Part shown: one piece after another, positions 10,524-18,440 of the stretch | Layout: each line of letters opens with the position of its first letter | How positions within the stretch are numbered: the first letter of the stretch is position 1 | Source of the DNA: CAVORB01 sp963698495 | Lineage (GTDB): Bacteria; Pseudomonadota; Gammaproteobacteria; Chromatiales; Chromatiaceae | Assembly: GCA_963698495.1 (NCBI GenBank) | Contig: CAVORB010000020.1 | Location: forward strand, 124,001 to 188,000 | Direction: 5' to 3' | DNA length: 64,000 nt | Notes under the pieces: model-generated | What the model was told of the DNA's origin: nothing | The model's input: only the letters and a program-made list of their open reading frames with translations | The model's database searches: none | Program-made: the position numbers and the translations under genes

Positions 10524-11011
10524 CCGTCTTGTTTTGTGACCCCGATCGCTCAAGCCTCAGCCGGGTAAGCACGTCCTTCCGGTTTCGTGGACGGGATCAA
10601 TATTTCCCGACTCCGTTGCTGCCGATACTGAGGTGCGGGATGCCCCAGCCTCGTATGGCGTCCGCGAACCGAGAGACCGGTCATGTACCCTCAGCTCGTC
10701 ATCGCACTCTACGGTCAGTATCTCGCGGCCATGTATGCCGCCTCCCTATTCAATCCAGCCAACTACTTCCCGGATCTGTATCTCGTGCCAGCTTGTCCGC
10801 GGCCGCTCCCGGAACGCGCAAAGGTTCTGAGCTTGCAAAAACCGGATGCGGCACGCCCACTCGCTGCGCAGGATACCGCGCTCTCACTTGGGCGCGGGCG
10901 GGCAAAGTCAGGGTGTACCAAAGGCCGGAAGCCTGCGCCGGTGCCCGCCAGCAACCGCTCAGGCATCGAGCTTCGCCGTTAGCGGGTTAGAGATCTCCGG
11001 AAGACCCGCGA

Positions 11012-11053
11012 CGTTGCCGCCACCGCGCTACTTGGCGAGCGGTGGTGGCGACG
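11012..11053. repeat. 15-bp stem-loop in the gene-poor region
   Basis: CGTTGCCGCCACCGC (11012-11026) pairs with GCGGTGGTGGCGACG (11039-11053); 13 Watson-Crick pairs plus two positions that would be G-U in RNA, around a 12-base loop. The G-U pattern suggests possible pairing at the RNA level if the + strand is transcribed. Confidence 0.4.
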
Positions 11054-11117
11054 ACCCTGAGACGCCGTCCGATGTGCCGGTTGGCGTGAGGGAGGGAGTC
11101 CAACGACTTGGTACGTA

Positions 11118-11134
11118 AACCCCGTGTCGGGGTT
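11118..11134. repeat. tight 7-bp hairpin AACCCCG-TGT-CGGGGTT
   Basis: A perfect 7-bp stem with a 3-base loop, followed at once by the palindrome GCAAGCTTGC (11136-11145). No U-run follows, so terminator activity is doubtful. Confidence 0.35.
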
Positions 11135-11953
11135 CGCAAGCTTGCCCCGACTTCCTGACTTGTTTGACCTGTACCGCCACTCTGTCCGCACACGCATCGG
11201 CCATGACCAGCCCTTCGGAGATACGCCGGGGACGTCCGGCGTCTCCCGATCGCTGACATTTGTCGAGACATCTAAAGCCGATCCGCCATCTCAAAGGCCC
11301 CGCGCGTTTCAACGGCGACGCGGCGAGCTCGCCGGCGCGCGCGTCGAAGTCTCCGCACAGTATTCCTCTCGCAGTCGGAGCTATTCTGTAAGCCTTCCAA
11401 CGGTAGGATCCCCACACTACGGCCAAGAGTGACGGTGTGGCGCACTCCCTGTACTCTCGGTCGGGCACCCGATGCGCCTACCCAACAAAACCTTTCAAAG
11501 CCGCGGGCTCCGAACCAGAGCCGCGGCCATTCTCCAGGCCTTCCCCGGCGGGGACGCTTCAGACTGCGCCCCCTTCTACGCTCCAGCAACGAGACATCGA
11601 GCCGTCCGTCACAGGCGCCACGGCCCCATCGCCGAGGCGCCCGGTCGGGTCCTCCGTACCGGAGGTTCGCGGCCCTCGTTCGGCCCACGGTAAGGCGGGA
11701 GGGGGCAGACAACTGTCGTCCATTGGCGACGATGTCCGGCTGCACGCCCCACGTTTTGGGAAGCGCGTCACAAGATCCGACGATTCTGACGGCTTTCGCG
11801 CAGGTCAATGGGGTCCAACGGGCTGGCGGCTCGGGTAATTCGGCTTTGCGCTCCCCAACTCGACGATGACCGGGTTCCGGTCCGGGATTTGCACAACGCA
11901 GGACAAAGCCACCCGACAATCAACAGCGCGAGGACCCGTTTGGGACTGCGACG

Positions 11954-12175
11954 ATGTTCGACTTGACTGAACTCGACAGCCTGATCGCCTATGAGGACCT
12001 CCAGCGCGCTGGCTACCCCCTAGAGGCTGAGGACGCCCTTGCTGCCTGGGCGCAGGGCGAGGTGTACAGACCCGCGCGGTACATGGAGTTGCCTGACAGC
12101 ATCCGGCACAAGATTGCGATGGCGAATTGGCAAACGCTCCGGGGAGACGCGAGAGATGCGCATCCTGATCGTTGA
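11954..12175 (+). CDS. small protein of unknown function, first gene of the diguanylate cyclase operon
   Basis: A 73-residue acidic soluble protein (MFDLTELDSLIAYEDLQRAG...). I do not recognise a family. Codon use is GC3-rich like the surrounding real genes, in contrast to the gene-poor DNA just upstream, and the frame overlaps the start of the diguanylate cyclase by 20 bp, which suggests translational coupling. No ribosome site is obvious before the ATG. If expressed, it could be a small partner of the signalling protein downstream. Confidence 0.5.
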   Translation: MFDLTELDSLIAYEDLQRAGYPLEAEDALAAWAQGEVYRPARYMELPDSIRHKIAMANWQTLRGDARDAHPDR

Positions 12176-13214
12176 CGACTCCGCAGAATTCCGCGCGCTG
12201 GTCGTTCGTTTCCTGCGCGATGGCGGATTCGACGACATTGCAGAGGAGGCCTCCGCCGAGGAGGCATTTGACCGTATCGGGCTGATGAACCCGGATGGTA
12301 GCTTGCCGGCGCCCGTTGACCTGATCCTGCTGGACATCGATCTACCTGGCGCCAGTGGCATCGATGCCTGCCGCCGCATCAAGGGCGATGAGCGCTTCCG
12401 CGACGTGCCGATCCTCATGGTGACGGCCAATACCGACATGGCGCTGCTTCAACAGTCGTTCGAAGCCGGCGCGAGCGACTACATCACCAAGCCGATTCGC
12501 CGCGGGGAACTGCTGGCGCGCCTGAAATCCGCGGGCCGGGTGAAACTGGAGTTGGAGCGGCGCAAGGCGAGAGAGCGCGAGATCCTCGGTGAGAAGCGAC
12601 TACTTGAGCGCGCCAATCGGCAACTCGAACGCCTCGCAAGCGCAGATGCGCTCACCGGGGTTGCCAACCGACTCCGCTTCGAGGAGGTATACAAGCGCGA
12701 ATGGGCCCGAGCGCAGCGTACATGCAGTGCACTCTCACTCGCCCTGGTCGATATCGACGAGCTCAAGTCCTACAACGATACCTATGGTCACATACGCGGC
12801 GACGCCTGCCTGACGGCGGTGGCGCGAGTCTTGGAATCGACAGCACGGCGCGGCTCGGACCTTGTCGCCCGTTACGGAGGTGATGAGTTCGCCGTCATCC
12901 TGCCCGGCTTCGACGAGGACAGGGCGATGGATATGGCGCGGCGCTTGCACCGATCGGTAGCGCAGTTGCAGATCGAGCACGAGGCGTTAGCGGCCGCAGA
13001 CTGCGTTACCGTTAGTATTGGCATTTCCACGACGACACCTTCCCCAAACCAAACGCCAACGAGTCTCATCGCTCAGGCCGACAAGGCACTGTACCGGTCG
13101 AAAATGACCGGGAGAAACCGCGTGACGCATGCGCGGGACATCCTTCTGCACACCAGCACCCGCGTTCGACAGGAGATCGTGGCGGGCTGCACAGAAACGA
13201 GAACCTATGTCTGA
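12156..13214 (+). CDS. response regulator diguanylate cyclase (REC-GGDEF)
   Basis: A 352-residue two-domain protein. Residues 1-125 are a receiver domain with acidic pocket DD (7-8), phospho-acceptor Asp60 (LILLDIDLPG) and Lys112 (TKP). A charged coiled-coil linker (about 128-162) leads to a GGDEF domain with intact active site GGDEF at 241-245 and an allosteric inhibitory I-site R232-G-S-D235 five residues upstream. It should make c-di-GMP from GTP when phosphorylated and be product-inhibited. ATG 12156 has GGGGAG 9 bases upstream. No cognate kinase is adjacent. It is sandwiched between two very small genes. Confidence 0.93.
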   Translation: MRILIVDDSAEFRALVVRFLRDGGFDDIAEEASAEEAFDRIGLMNPDGSLPAPVDLILLDIDLPGASGIDACRRIKGDERFRDVPILMVTANTDMALLQQSFEAGASDYITKPIRRGELLARLKSAGRVKLELERRKAREREILGEKRLLERANRQLERLASADALTGVANRLRFEEVYKREWARAQRTCSALSLALVDIDELKSYNDTYGHIRGDACLTAVARVLESTARRGSDLVARYGGDEFAVILPGFDEDRAMDMARRLHRSVAQLQIEHEALAAADCVTVSIGISTTTPSPNQTPTSLIAQADKALYRSKMTGRNRVTHARDILLHTSTRVRQEIVAGCTETRTYV

Positions 13215-13378
13215 TGTGGATTCCAGCCCCGATTTACGCAAGCCTCCCTTATGCTTACATCCTGGTGGGGAGCGTCGCCGCCGTATCCGTCAACAATCTG
13301 CTCGCATGGATTTCGGGTGGCTTCTTGATCGCCGTCGGGTCCTTGATCTGGCTCACGCGCCGGAGCAATCGCGCGTAG
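13214..13378 (+). CDS. 54-residue two-helix membrane microprotein coupled to the diguanylate cyclase
   Basis: The diguanylate cyclase stop and this start form TGATG (stop 13212-13214, ATG 13214-13216), the classic translational-coupling overlap. The product begins MWIPAPIYASLPYAYILVG and is hydrophobic at about residues 9-28 and 32-47 with a short Asn/Ala/Trp turn between, then a basic end TRRSNRA. That predicts two membrane helices with a cytoplasmic, positively charged C-terminus. I know no named family. Coupling suggests it acts with the cyclase, perhaps as a membrane anchor or sensor, but that is inference. Confidence 0.65.
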   Translation: MWIPAPIYASLPYAYILVGSVAAVSVNNLLAWISGGFLIAVGSLIWLTRRSNRA

Positions 13379-13540
13379 AGTTGCGCGCCGTCGCATCGAG
13401 CGACACACGCCCTCTTGGGCGCCCGTCTGCGAACAAGGCTGAACCGGTACCTGCGGCAAAAATATCCTCCCGCGGAACACGGCCCCGTGCGCCCGCAGAG
13501 GATTGCTCTCCTGCTGGCCACCCCTGGCGCCACTCTTGCC

Positions 13541-14869
13541 TCAATACCCTTGAGCCGTTAAATCCAGGCGATCCGGATAAGCCGTTATGCGCTCGACGCC
13601 GGTGCTGATGCGGCCGTCAGGGTAGAGCTCAAACCAACGGAAACCAGGCGTGCGCGGATCAAGCGCAAAGAGATCGCTGCGAGGCTTGAACTGGATGCAG
13701 GTGGACGGAGCGGCCAGAAGCAGTACGTCCCTGCGAAAGGCCCGATAGTCCTGATGCACATGGCCGAACACAATGCCGCGCACCTGCGGGTGGCGGTCGA
13801 TGATGGCGAAGAACTCCGCCGCGTTGTCCAACGCCATACTGTCGAGCCAGGCACTGCCGACGCGCACGGGCTGGTGGTGCAGGCAGATCAGTGTATGGGT
13901 CTGCCGCCGCGCACGGAGTGTTTCCTCCAGCTCGTCGAGCTGGTCCCGATGCAGGTGACCGCGTTCCGATCCGGGCACCGAGGAGTCGAGGAAGACGATG
14001 TTCCACCCGCCGCAGTCGACGGACGATGCGAAGCTGATGCCGCTGCCCCCAAGCGTGTCGGCGAGGATACGCAACCGGTCATGGTTTCCGAGCAGGCAAC
14101 TACATGGGGTATCCAGATCGGCGATGCGCTGCTTGAGGTACTGGTAGCCCTCCCGGTGATCGTCATGGACCAGGTCCCCGGTCATGACGATCCGGTCCAC
14201 CGGCCAGAACCGCGCAAACACCAGGTCCAGCACCAACTCAAAGGTTTTGCGCGTATTCTGACCCAGGAGGCGGCCGCCAGGATCGGCGAACAGGTGCGTG
14301 TCGGTCAGTTGCAGCAGGCGCACGACCTCGGTCCCGAGGTCAGCCGAAGCCGGGCGGGCATGAGACCGTCCGCGATAGCCGGCGCGGACGCCACCGGAAC
14401 CCCTTGCGAGCCGCGCAGCAGGGATCAACTGATTTCCCGCAAGCGGGGCGCCCGCCGTCAGCGCCCTCTGAAATCTAGCAGGCGGACGCTTGCTGTCGAC
14501 TTGGCGCTGCACCGCGATCGGAAGCGTCAGGAAACCGGCACTGTCTTTGGTCAGGTACTCATCCGGGGCCACTGCCGTTTCCCGGGATGACAGGGCCCTG
14601 CCGCCCTCGTCCGAGAACATGATGGTCTTACAATTCGGGGAGACCCGTTGCAACATCCTGAGGATGTCCGATCCGGCCGCCCAGCTCAATCGCGGCGCAA
14701 CGATGGCGGCGTCGAAATGAAGCCTGGCCAGTCCCTCTGCCAGCGCGGTGGGGGTGTCGATCCCGACGATCTCAGCGTCGGGCATTTGATCCTTGAGCAC
14801 GAGTTCTACGAGTCGGCGGTCGGCGAGGGCCTCGTCAACGACCAGTATCTGGATTGGATCATGCGTCAT
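13541..14869 (-). CDS. degenerate receiver domain fused to CpdA-like cyclic-nucleotide phosphodiesterase
   Basis: A 442-residue fusion. Residues 6-125 look like a receiver fold: acidic Asp12-Glu13 and Lys108 (YLTKDS) remain, but the phospho-acceptor position is Ala58 (AAIVAPRL). After a low-complexity linker, residues 183-430 are a calcineurin-like phosphodiesterase of the CpdA/Icc type with all metal ligands: Asp190-x-His192 (LTDTH), Gly-Asp232, Asn262-His263-Asp264 (GNHD), His331-His332, and His370/His372 (GHVH). It probably hydrolyses cAMP or a related substrate, with the N-terminal domain acting as a phosphorylation-independent partner site. It is transcribed convergently with the c-di-GMP operon. 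Confidence 0.85.
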   Translation of the reverse strand: MTHDPIQILVVDEALADRRLVELVLKDQMPDAEIVGIDTPTALAEGLARLHFDAAIVAPRLSWAAGSDILRMLQRVSPNCKTIMFSDEGGRALSSRETAVAPDEYLTKDSAGFLTLPIAVQRQVDSKRPPARFQRALTAGAPLAGNQLIPAARLARGSGGVRAGYRGRSHARPASADLGTEVVRLLQLTDTHLFADPGGRLLGQNTRKTFELVLDLVFARFWPVDRIVMTGDLVHDDHREGYQYLKQRIADLDTPCSCLLGNHDRLRILADTLGGSGISFASSVDCGGWNIVFLDSSVPGSERGHLHRDQLDELEETLRARRQTHTLICLHHQPVRVGSAWLDSMALDNAAEFFAIIDRHPQVRGIVFGHVHQDYRAFRRDVLLLAAPSTCIQFKPRSDLFALDPRTPGFRWFELYPDGRISTGVERITAYPDRLDLTAQGY

Positions 14870-15615
14870 TGCACAGTGCCGCCACTACCACTGCCAGCCT
14901 CCCCTTGGCGCATACATGAAGGACCCACCAATTGAAGGGAGAACAGAATTTGCCCCAAATACCCGAAAAACCCGGCCGTGAGAAAGTCCTATCCGTTGTC
15001 GCCTGGACGATCCGGTTTATCGCCCCGGCTGCCCAAAACGGTCGGGCAACGCTTTTCAGCATCAATGGATGATTTGCAATTCCGATGCCAGGTTTAAATA
15101 TTCTTTATTTCAGATAGTTATGCGTTACCTCCCTTGCCATCCGCATGGAATATTGTCGGTTGCCAATGACGTTTTGTTCTCAGAGCGCCTTCCGGTTTGG
15201 CCAAGGGCTACGTTGCGGGGAGGAAGAGAATCCCGGGCGCGCAGTGAAGGCTGTGGAACTGATCGCAGGTCTTCGCGGACCTTGCCTGCAGAGGTCGCGG
15301 TTTGCTCAGGAAGGGAGATACGTCTGCCGGTCACCAAGACCAGCCCAGATCAGCAGAGGATTTCGAACGATGTTGGCGACAAGCCGATCCCTATGGTCGG
15401 GCGTTGCGGAAACGAACACCATCTCCCATCCGTCCGGATGGTCTCCAACGGATCGGCGGGAAACGCTAACGGCCACCTCCGGGAGCCGCCGAGTCGAGTC
15501 GACCGCAAGGGCCTTCTCATCGTCCGTGTTCGAGGCCCGTCTCGACGGTGAGGTGTGCTACCTCATCGCCCGGAGTGAGCCTCGGAGAGACCCTCGAGAT
15601 CGCCCGCACGACGAT
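14870..15615. other. 746 bp stretch without a supportable gene
   Basis: Between the phosphodiesterase start and the pyk 3' end. The first third is AT-richer, around 15075-15125 (TTTAAATATTCTTTATTTCAG), and may hold the phosphodiesterase promoter on the minus strand. The rest has only Arg/Ser/Pro-rich open frames with no motif on either strand; relics of a decayed gene are possible but not identifiable. Confidence 0.55.
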
Positions 15616-17061
15616 TCAGGACTCCACCGTCAGAACCCGGATCAGGTCCGTCCCCCCCGCGGTCTGGGTGTGACCAGAGGTTGCGACCAGGATGTCGCCG
15701 GGGTGCACGAGATCCCGCGCCCTCGCCTTCTCGATGGCGAAGGCGAACTTGGCGTCGTCCGAGAGCCCGGCCTGGTAGAGGACGGGAATCACGCCCCAGT
15801 TCATGGACAGGCGGCGTGCCACCTTGAGGGACGCGGTGACGGCCAGGATCGGGCATTCGGGACGGTGCTTGGAGATCAGCCGCGAGGTGAAGCCGGTCTC
15901 GGTCAGGCTGATGATGGCGGCGGCTCCGAGCTGATCGGCCATGCGCACTGCGGATTGACTGACCGACTCGGTGATCACGTTGGAGGGGTGCGGCAGGATG
16001 CGCTGCAGATACCCGTACTCGCGCAGAGAGGCCTCGGCGCGGATGGCCAGCTCGGCCATGGTCTTGACCGATTCCACCGGATAGGCGCCGGCCGCCGTCT
16101 CGCCCGAGAGCATGACCGCTGAGCTGCCGTCCAGGATGGCGTTGGCGACGTCGCTCGCCTCGGCGCGGGTGGGCTTGGGGTTGCGCTCCATGGAGGCCAG
16201 CATCTGGGTCGCCGTGATCGCGGGCTTGCCGTTGGTGACGGTGGTGCGGATGATTTTCTTCTGGGTGCTGGGGACGTCCGCCATCGGCAGCTCGACGCCG
16301 AGATCCCCCCTGGCCACCATGACCCCATCCGCGGCGAGGACGATGGACTCCAGGTTCTCCACCCCGGCGCGGTTCTCGATCTTGGCGATGATGGGGATCT
16401 CGACCCCGCGCTCCAGCAGGATCTCCCGCATCCGGTTGACGTCGTCGGCGCTCTGCACGAAGGAGGCGGCGATGTACTCGACGTCGTTTTCGGCGGCGAA
16501 GGTCAGCTCACGCGCCACGTCTTCGCGGTTCTCCGGGTCCACCGCGGTGACCGACAGTCGCGTGTCCGGCAGGTTCACGCCCTTGTTCTCGCGTAGGGTG
16601 CCGCCGACGACCACCCGGCAGCGCACGGCACGCTCGCCCAGGGACTGTACCGTGAGCTCCATGGCCCCGTCATCCAGCAGGATGGTATCCCCCGGGTTCA
16701 CTTCCTGGGCCAGCCGCTGATAGGAGACCGAGACGCCGAGCGCGTCGCCCGGACGGTTGTCGGTATAGAGACTGAATGGCTCGCCGCACACCAGCTCCAC
16801 CGAACCCTCGGCGATGCGCCCCGTGCGGATCTCGATGCCGCGCGTGTCGATCATGATCGCGACCTGGACGCCGACCTGCTCCGCGGCAGCGCGGATACGC
16901 TCCAGGCGCTGCTTGTGCTCGCCGAAGGTGCCGTGGGAGAGGTTCAGGCGAGCCACGTTCATGCCGGCTTGCATCATGGCCGCCAGGGTTTCTGGCGAGT
17001 CCGACGCGGGACCGACGGTGGCGACGATCTTGGTCTTACGGATGCGGGCGCGTTGTGACAT
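15616..17061 (-). CDS. pyk: pyruvate kinase
   Basis: Converts phosphoenolpyruvate and ADP to pyruvate and ATP. The 481-residue protein starts RKTKIVATVGPAS and NVARLNLSHG, has the active-site lysine/glutamate segment IPIIAKIENRAGVEN, the metal/substrate motif MVARGDLGVELP, the TATQMLASM segment and the C-terminal allosteric domain ending in SGHTQTAGGTDLIRV. Length matches class II bacterial enzymes. It stands alone on the minus strand with a 367 bp divergent gap to the DUF389 gene. Confidence 0.97.
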   Translation of the reverse strand: MSQRARIRKTKIVATVGPASDSPETLAAMMQAGMNVARLNLSHGTFGEHKQRLERIRAAAEQVGVQVAIMIDTRGIEIRTGRIAEGSVELVCGEPFSLYTDNRPGDALGVSVSYQRLAQEVNPGDTILLDDGAMELTVQSLGERAVRCRVVVGGTLRENKGVNLPDTRLSVTAVDPENREDVARELTFAAENDVEYIAASFVQSADDVNRMREILLERGVEIPIIAKIENRAGVENLESIVLAADGVMVARGDLGVELPMADVPSTQKKIIRTTVTNGKPAITATQMLASMERNPKPTRAEASDVANAILDGSSAVMLSGETAAGAYPVESVKTMAELAIRAEASLREYGYLQRILPHPSNVITESVSQSAVRMADQLGAAAIISLTETGFTSRLISKHRPECPILAVTASLKVARRLSMNWGVIPVLYQAGLSDDAKFAFAIEKARARDLVHPGDILVATSGHTQTAGGTDLIRVLTVES

Positions 17062-17428
17062 CGAGATTTAATTCCAAGTCAGGGGGGTGGGTCGGGTCCC
17101 GCGACCGGGGCGCCTCCGAGCTCAGCGCGACCCCGGTCGACAGCGAGCGCATCGAACCGCGCTGCACACCAGAGTACGGGGCGCCCTGAGCCCGCGCAAG
17201 CAAGCGTGGAATCCCATCCTAAATGACCTGAAAGATCCGAGGCACGCCGAATCCCCGCAAAGGCGACACCCTGCCCGAGGTAGCGCCTTCCGCATCGACG
17301 TTGCGACGAAACATTGCTTTACTTGGCGTCTGCCGCCGTGCGGGGGGAAGGCCAACCACCCCGGCGCCGCATCCGGGCCAGCGATCGTGAATGGCGGGCA
17401 AGCAGCGATCGAAGAAGATTCATCAGAC
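17062..17428. other. 367 bp divergent intergenic region between pyk and the DUF389 gene
   Basis: Presumably holds both promoters. I see no convincing gene. GTG and TTG codons in frame with the DUF389 gene exist (for example GTG 17387), but the sequence before ATG 17429 lacks the character of the family N-terminus. Confidence 0.5.
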
Positions 17429-18422
17429 ATGCGTATCGTCGAGATCATCACGGACAAGGGCAACGCGGACACCCTCGCTGGCATCGCCGAGCATTTCGAG
17501 GCGAGCGACTTCTGGTCGTGCGGCGAAGACGAGGATGGCCGGCGGAGCTTCCGCATGCTGGTCCGCGACGAGTCCAGCCAGGGATTGGTGGACGCGCTGC
17601 AGACACTGCTGGGCGCCACCGAGGGGTACCGCATCATCATTCTACCGGTCGACGCGGCACTGCCCCGGCCCGACGAAGAGCAGGACGAGGAGAGCAGGCG
17701 ACGCCGCGCGACCGCAGCCACGCGGGAAGAGCTCTACGACGAGATCGAGCGCGGCGCGAAGCTGGACAGCACCTTCCTGCTCTTGACCTTCCTCTCCACC
17801 GTGGTGGCCGCCATCGGACTCGTGGAGGACAGCGTCGCCGTGGTCGTGGGCGCCATGGTGATCGCCCCGCTGCTGGGTCCGAACATCGCCCTGGCCTTCG
17901 CCACCTCCCTCGGGGACCGCCGGCTCATGTGGCAAGCGCTCAGGACCAACCTGACCGGGCTGCTCCTTGCCTTCGGCCTGTCCCTGATCATCGGGTTCAT
18001 CTGGCCGGTCAACCTCGCCAGCCAAGAGATCATGGCACGCACCGACGTGGGTATGGACGGCGTCGCTCTTGCGTTGGCATCCGGCGCCGCGGCCGTGATT
18101 TCGCTCACCACGGGACTGTCCGCGACCCTGGTCGGCGTGATGGTGGCCGTCGCCCTGCTCCCGCCCACGGCGACGCTGGGCATGCTGATCGGCAGCGGTC
18201 AGGTCGAGCTGGCGACGGGGGCGGCGCTCCTGTTGGCGGTCAACATCGTCTGCGTCCTGCTCGCCGCCAAGGTCGTGTTCCTGGTGAAGGGCGTCAAAGC
18301 CCCGGACCTGGATGGAACGCAACCGCGCCAAGCAGTCCATGACCGTCTACATCGCGTTGTGGACAATCCTGCTGCTGATCCTGATCGGGGTGATTCTGCT
18401 GCGCGGGTCCCTACTCGCGTGA
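17429..18422 (+). pseudogene. DUF389 (TIGR00341-type) membrane protein, frameshifted near its end
   Basis: An N-terminal cytoplasmic ACT-like region (MRIVEIITDKGNADTLAGIA) is followed by about six membrane helices with the family segments VVVGAMVIAPLLGPNIALAF and VGVMVAVALLPPTATLGML. At VKGVK (codon about 290) the frame fails; skipping one A of the AAA run at 18296-18298 restores PRTWMERNRAKQSMTVYIALWTILLLILIGVILL and a stop at 18422. The missing part is only the last helix. Function of the family is unknown. A base-calling error is as likely as real decay. Confidence 0.85.
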
Positions 18423-18440
18423 TGCAGCCGCGACGGGTCG

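Larger units (their letters stand above)
10076..11953. other. 1.9 kb gene-poor region rich in inverted repeats
   Basis: No convincing protein-coding gene on either strand: open frames are Arg/Ser/Pro-rich in all frames, none has a family signature, and stops are scattered. Base composition is less GC-biased than the neighbours. It contains several strong hairpins (listed separately) but no recognisable transposase, intron domain or tRNA. It could be decayed mobile DNA or a region that makes structured RNA. The diguanylate cyclase operon begins at its right end. Confidence 0.6.

Noticed and set aside
11101..11170. tRNA-like look of GGGGTTCGCAAGC near 11130
   Set aside because: No acceptor stem or anticodon arm can be folded around it; it is a simple hairpin next to a palindrome.
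15145..15600. A possible gene before the pyk 3' end on the + strand
   Set aside because: The open frame continues only by running antisense through pyk; the part outside pyk has no motif, ribosome site or codon bias.
18290..18305. Programmed ribosomal frameshift at AAAG in the DUF389 gene
   Set aside because: No seven-base slippery pattern, no downstream pseudoknot obvious, and four unrelated genes show similar single-base shifts, so an error or decay is simpler.
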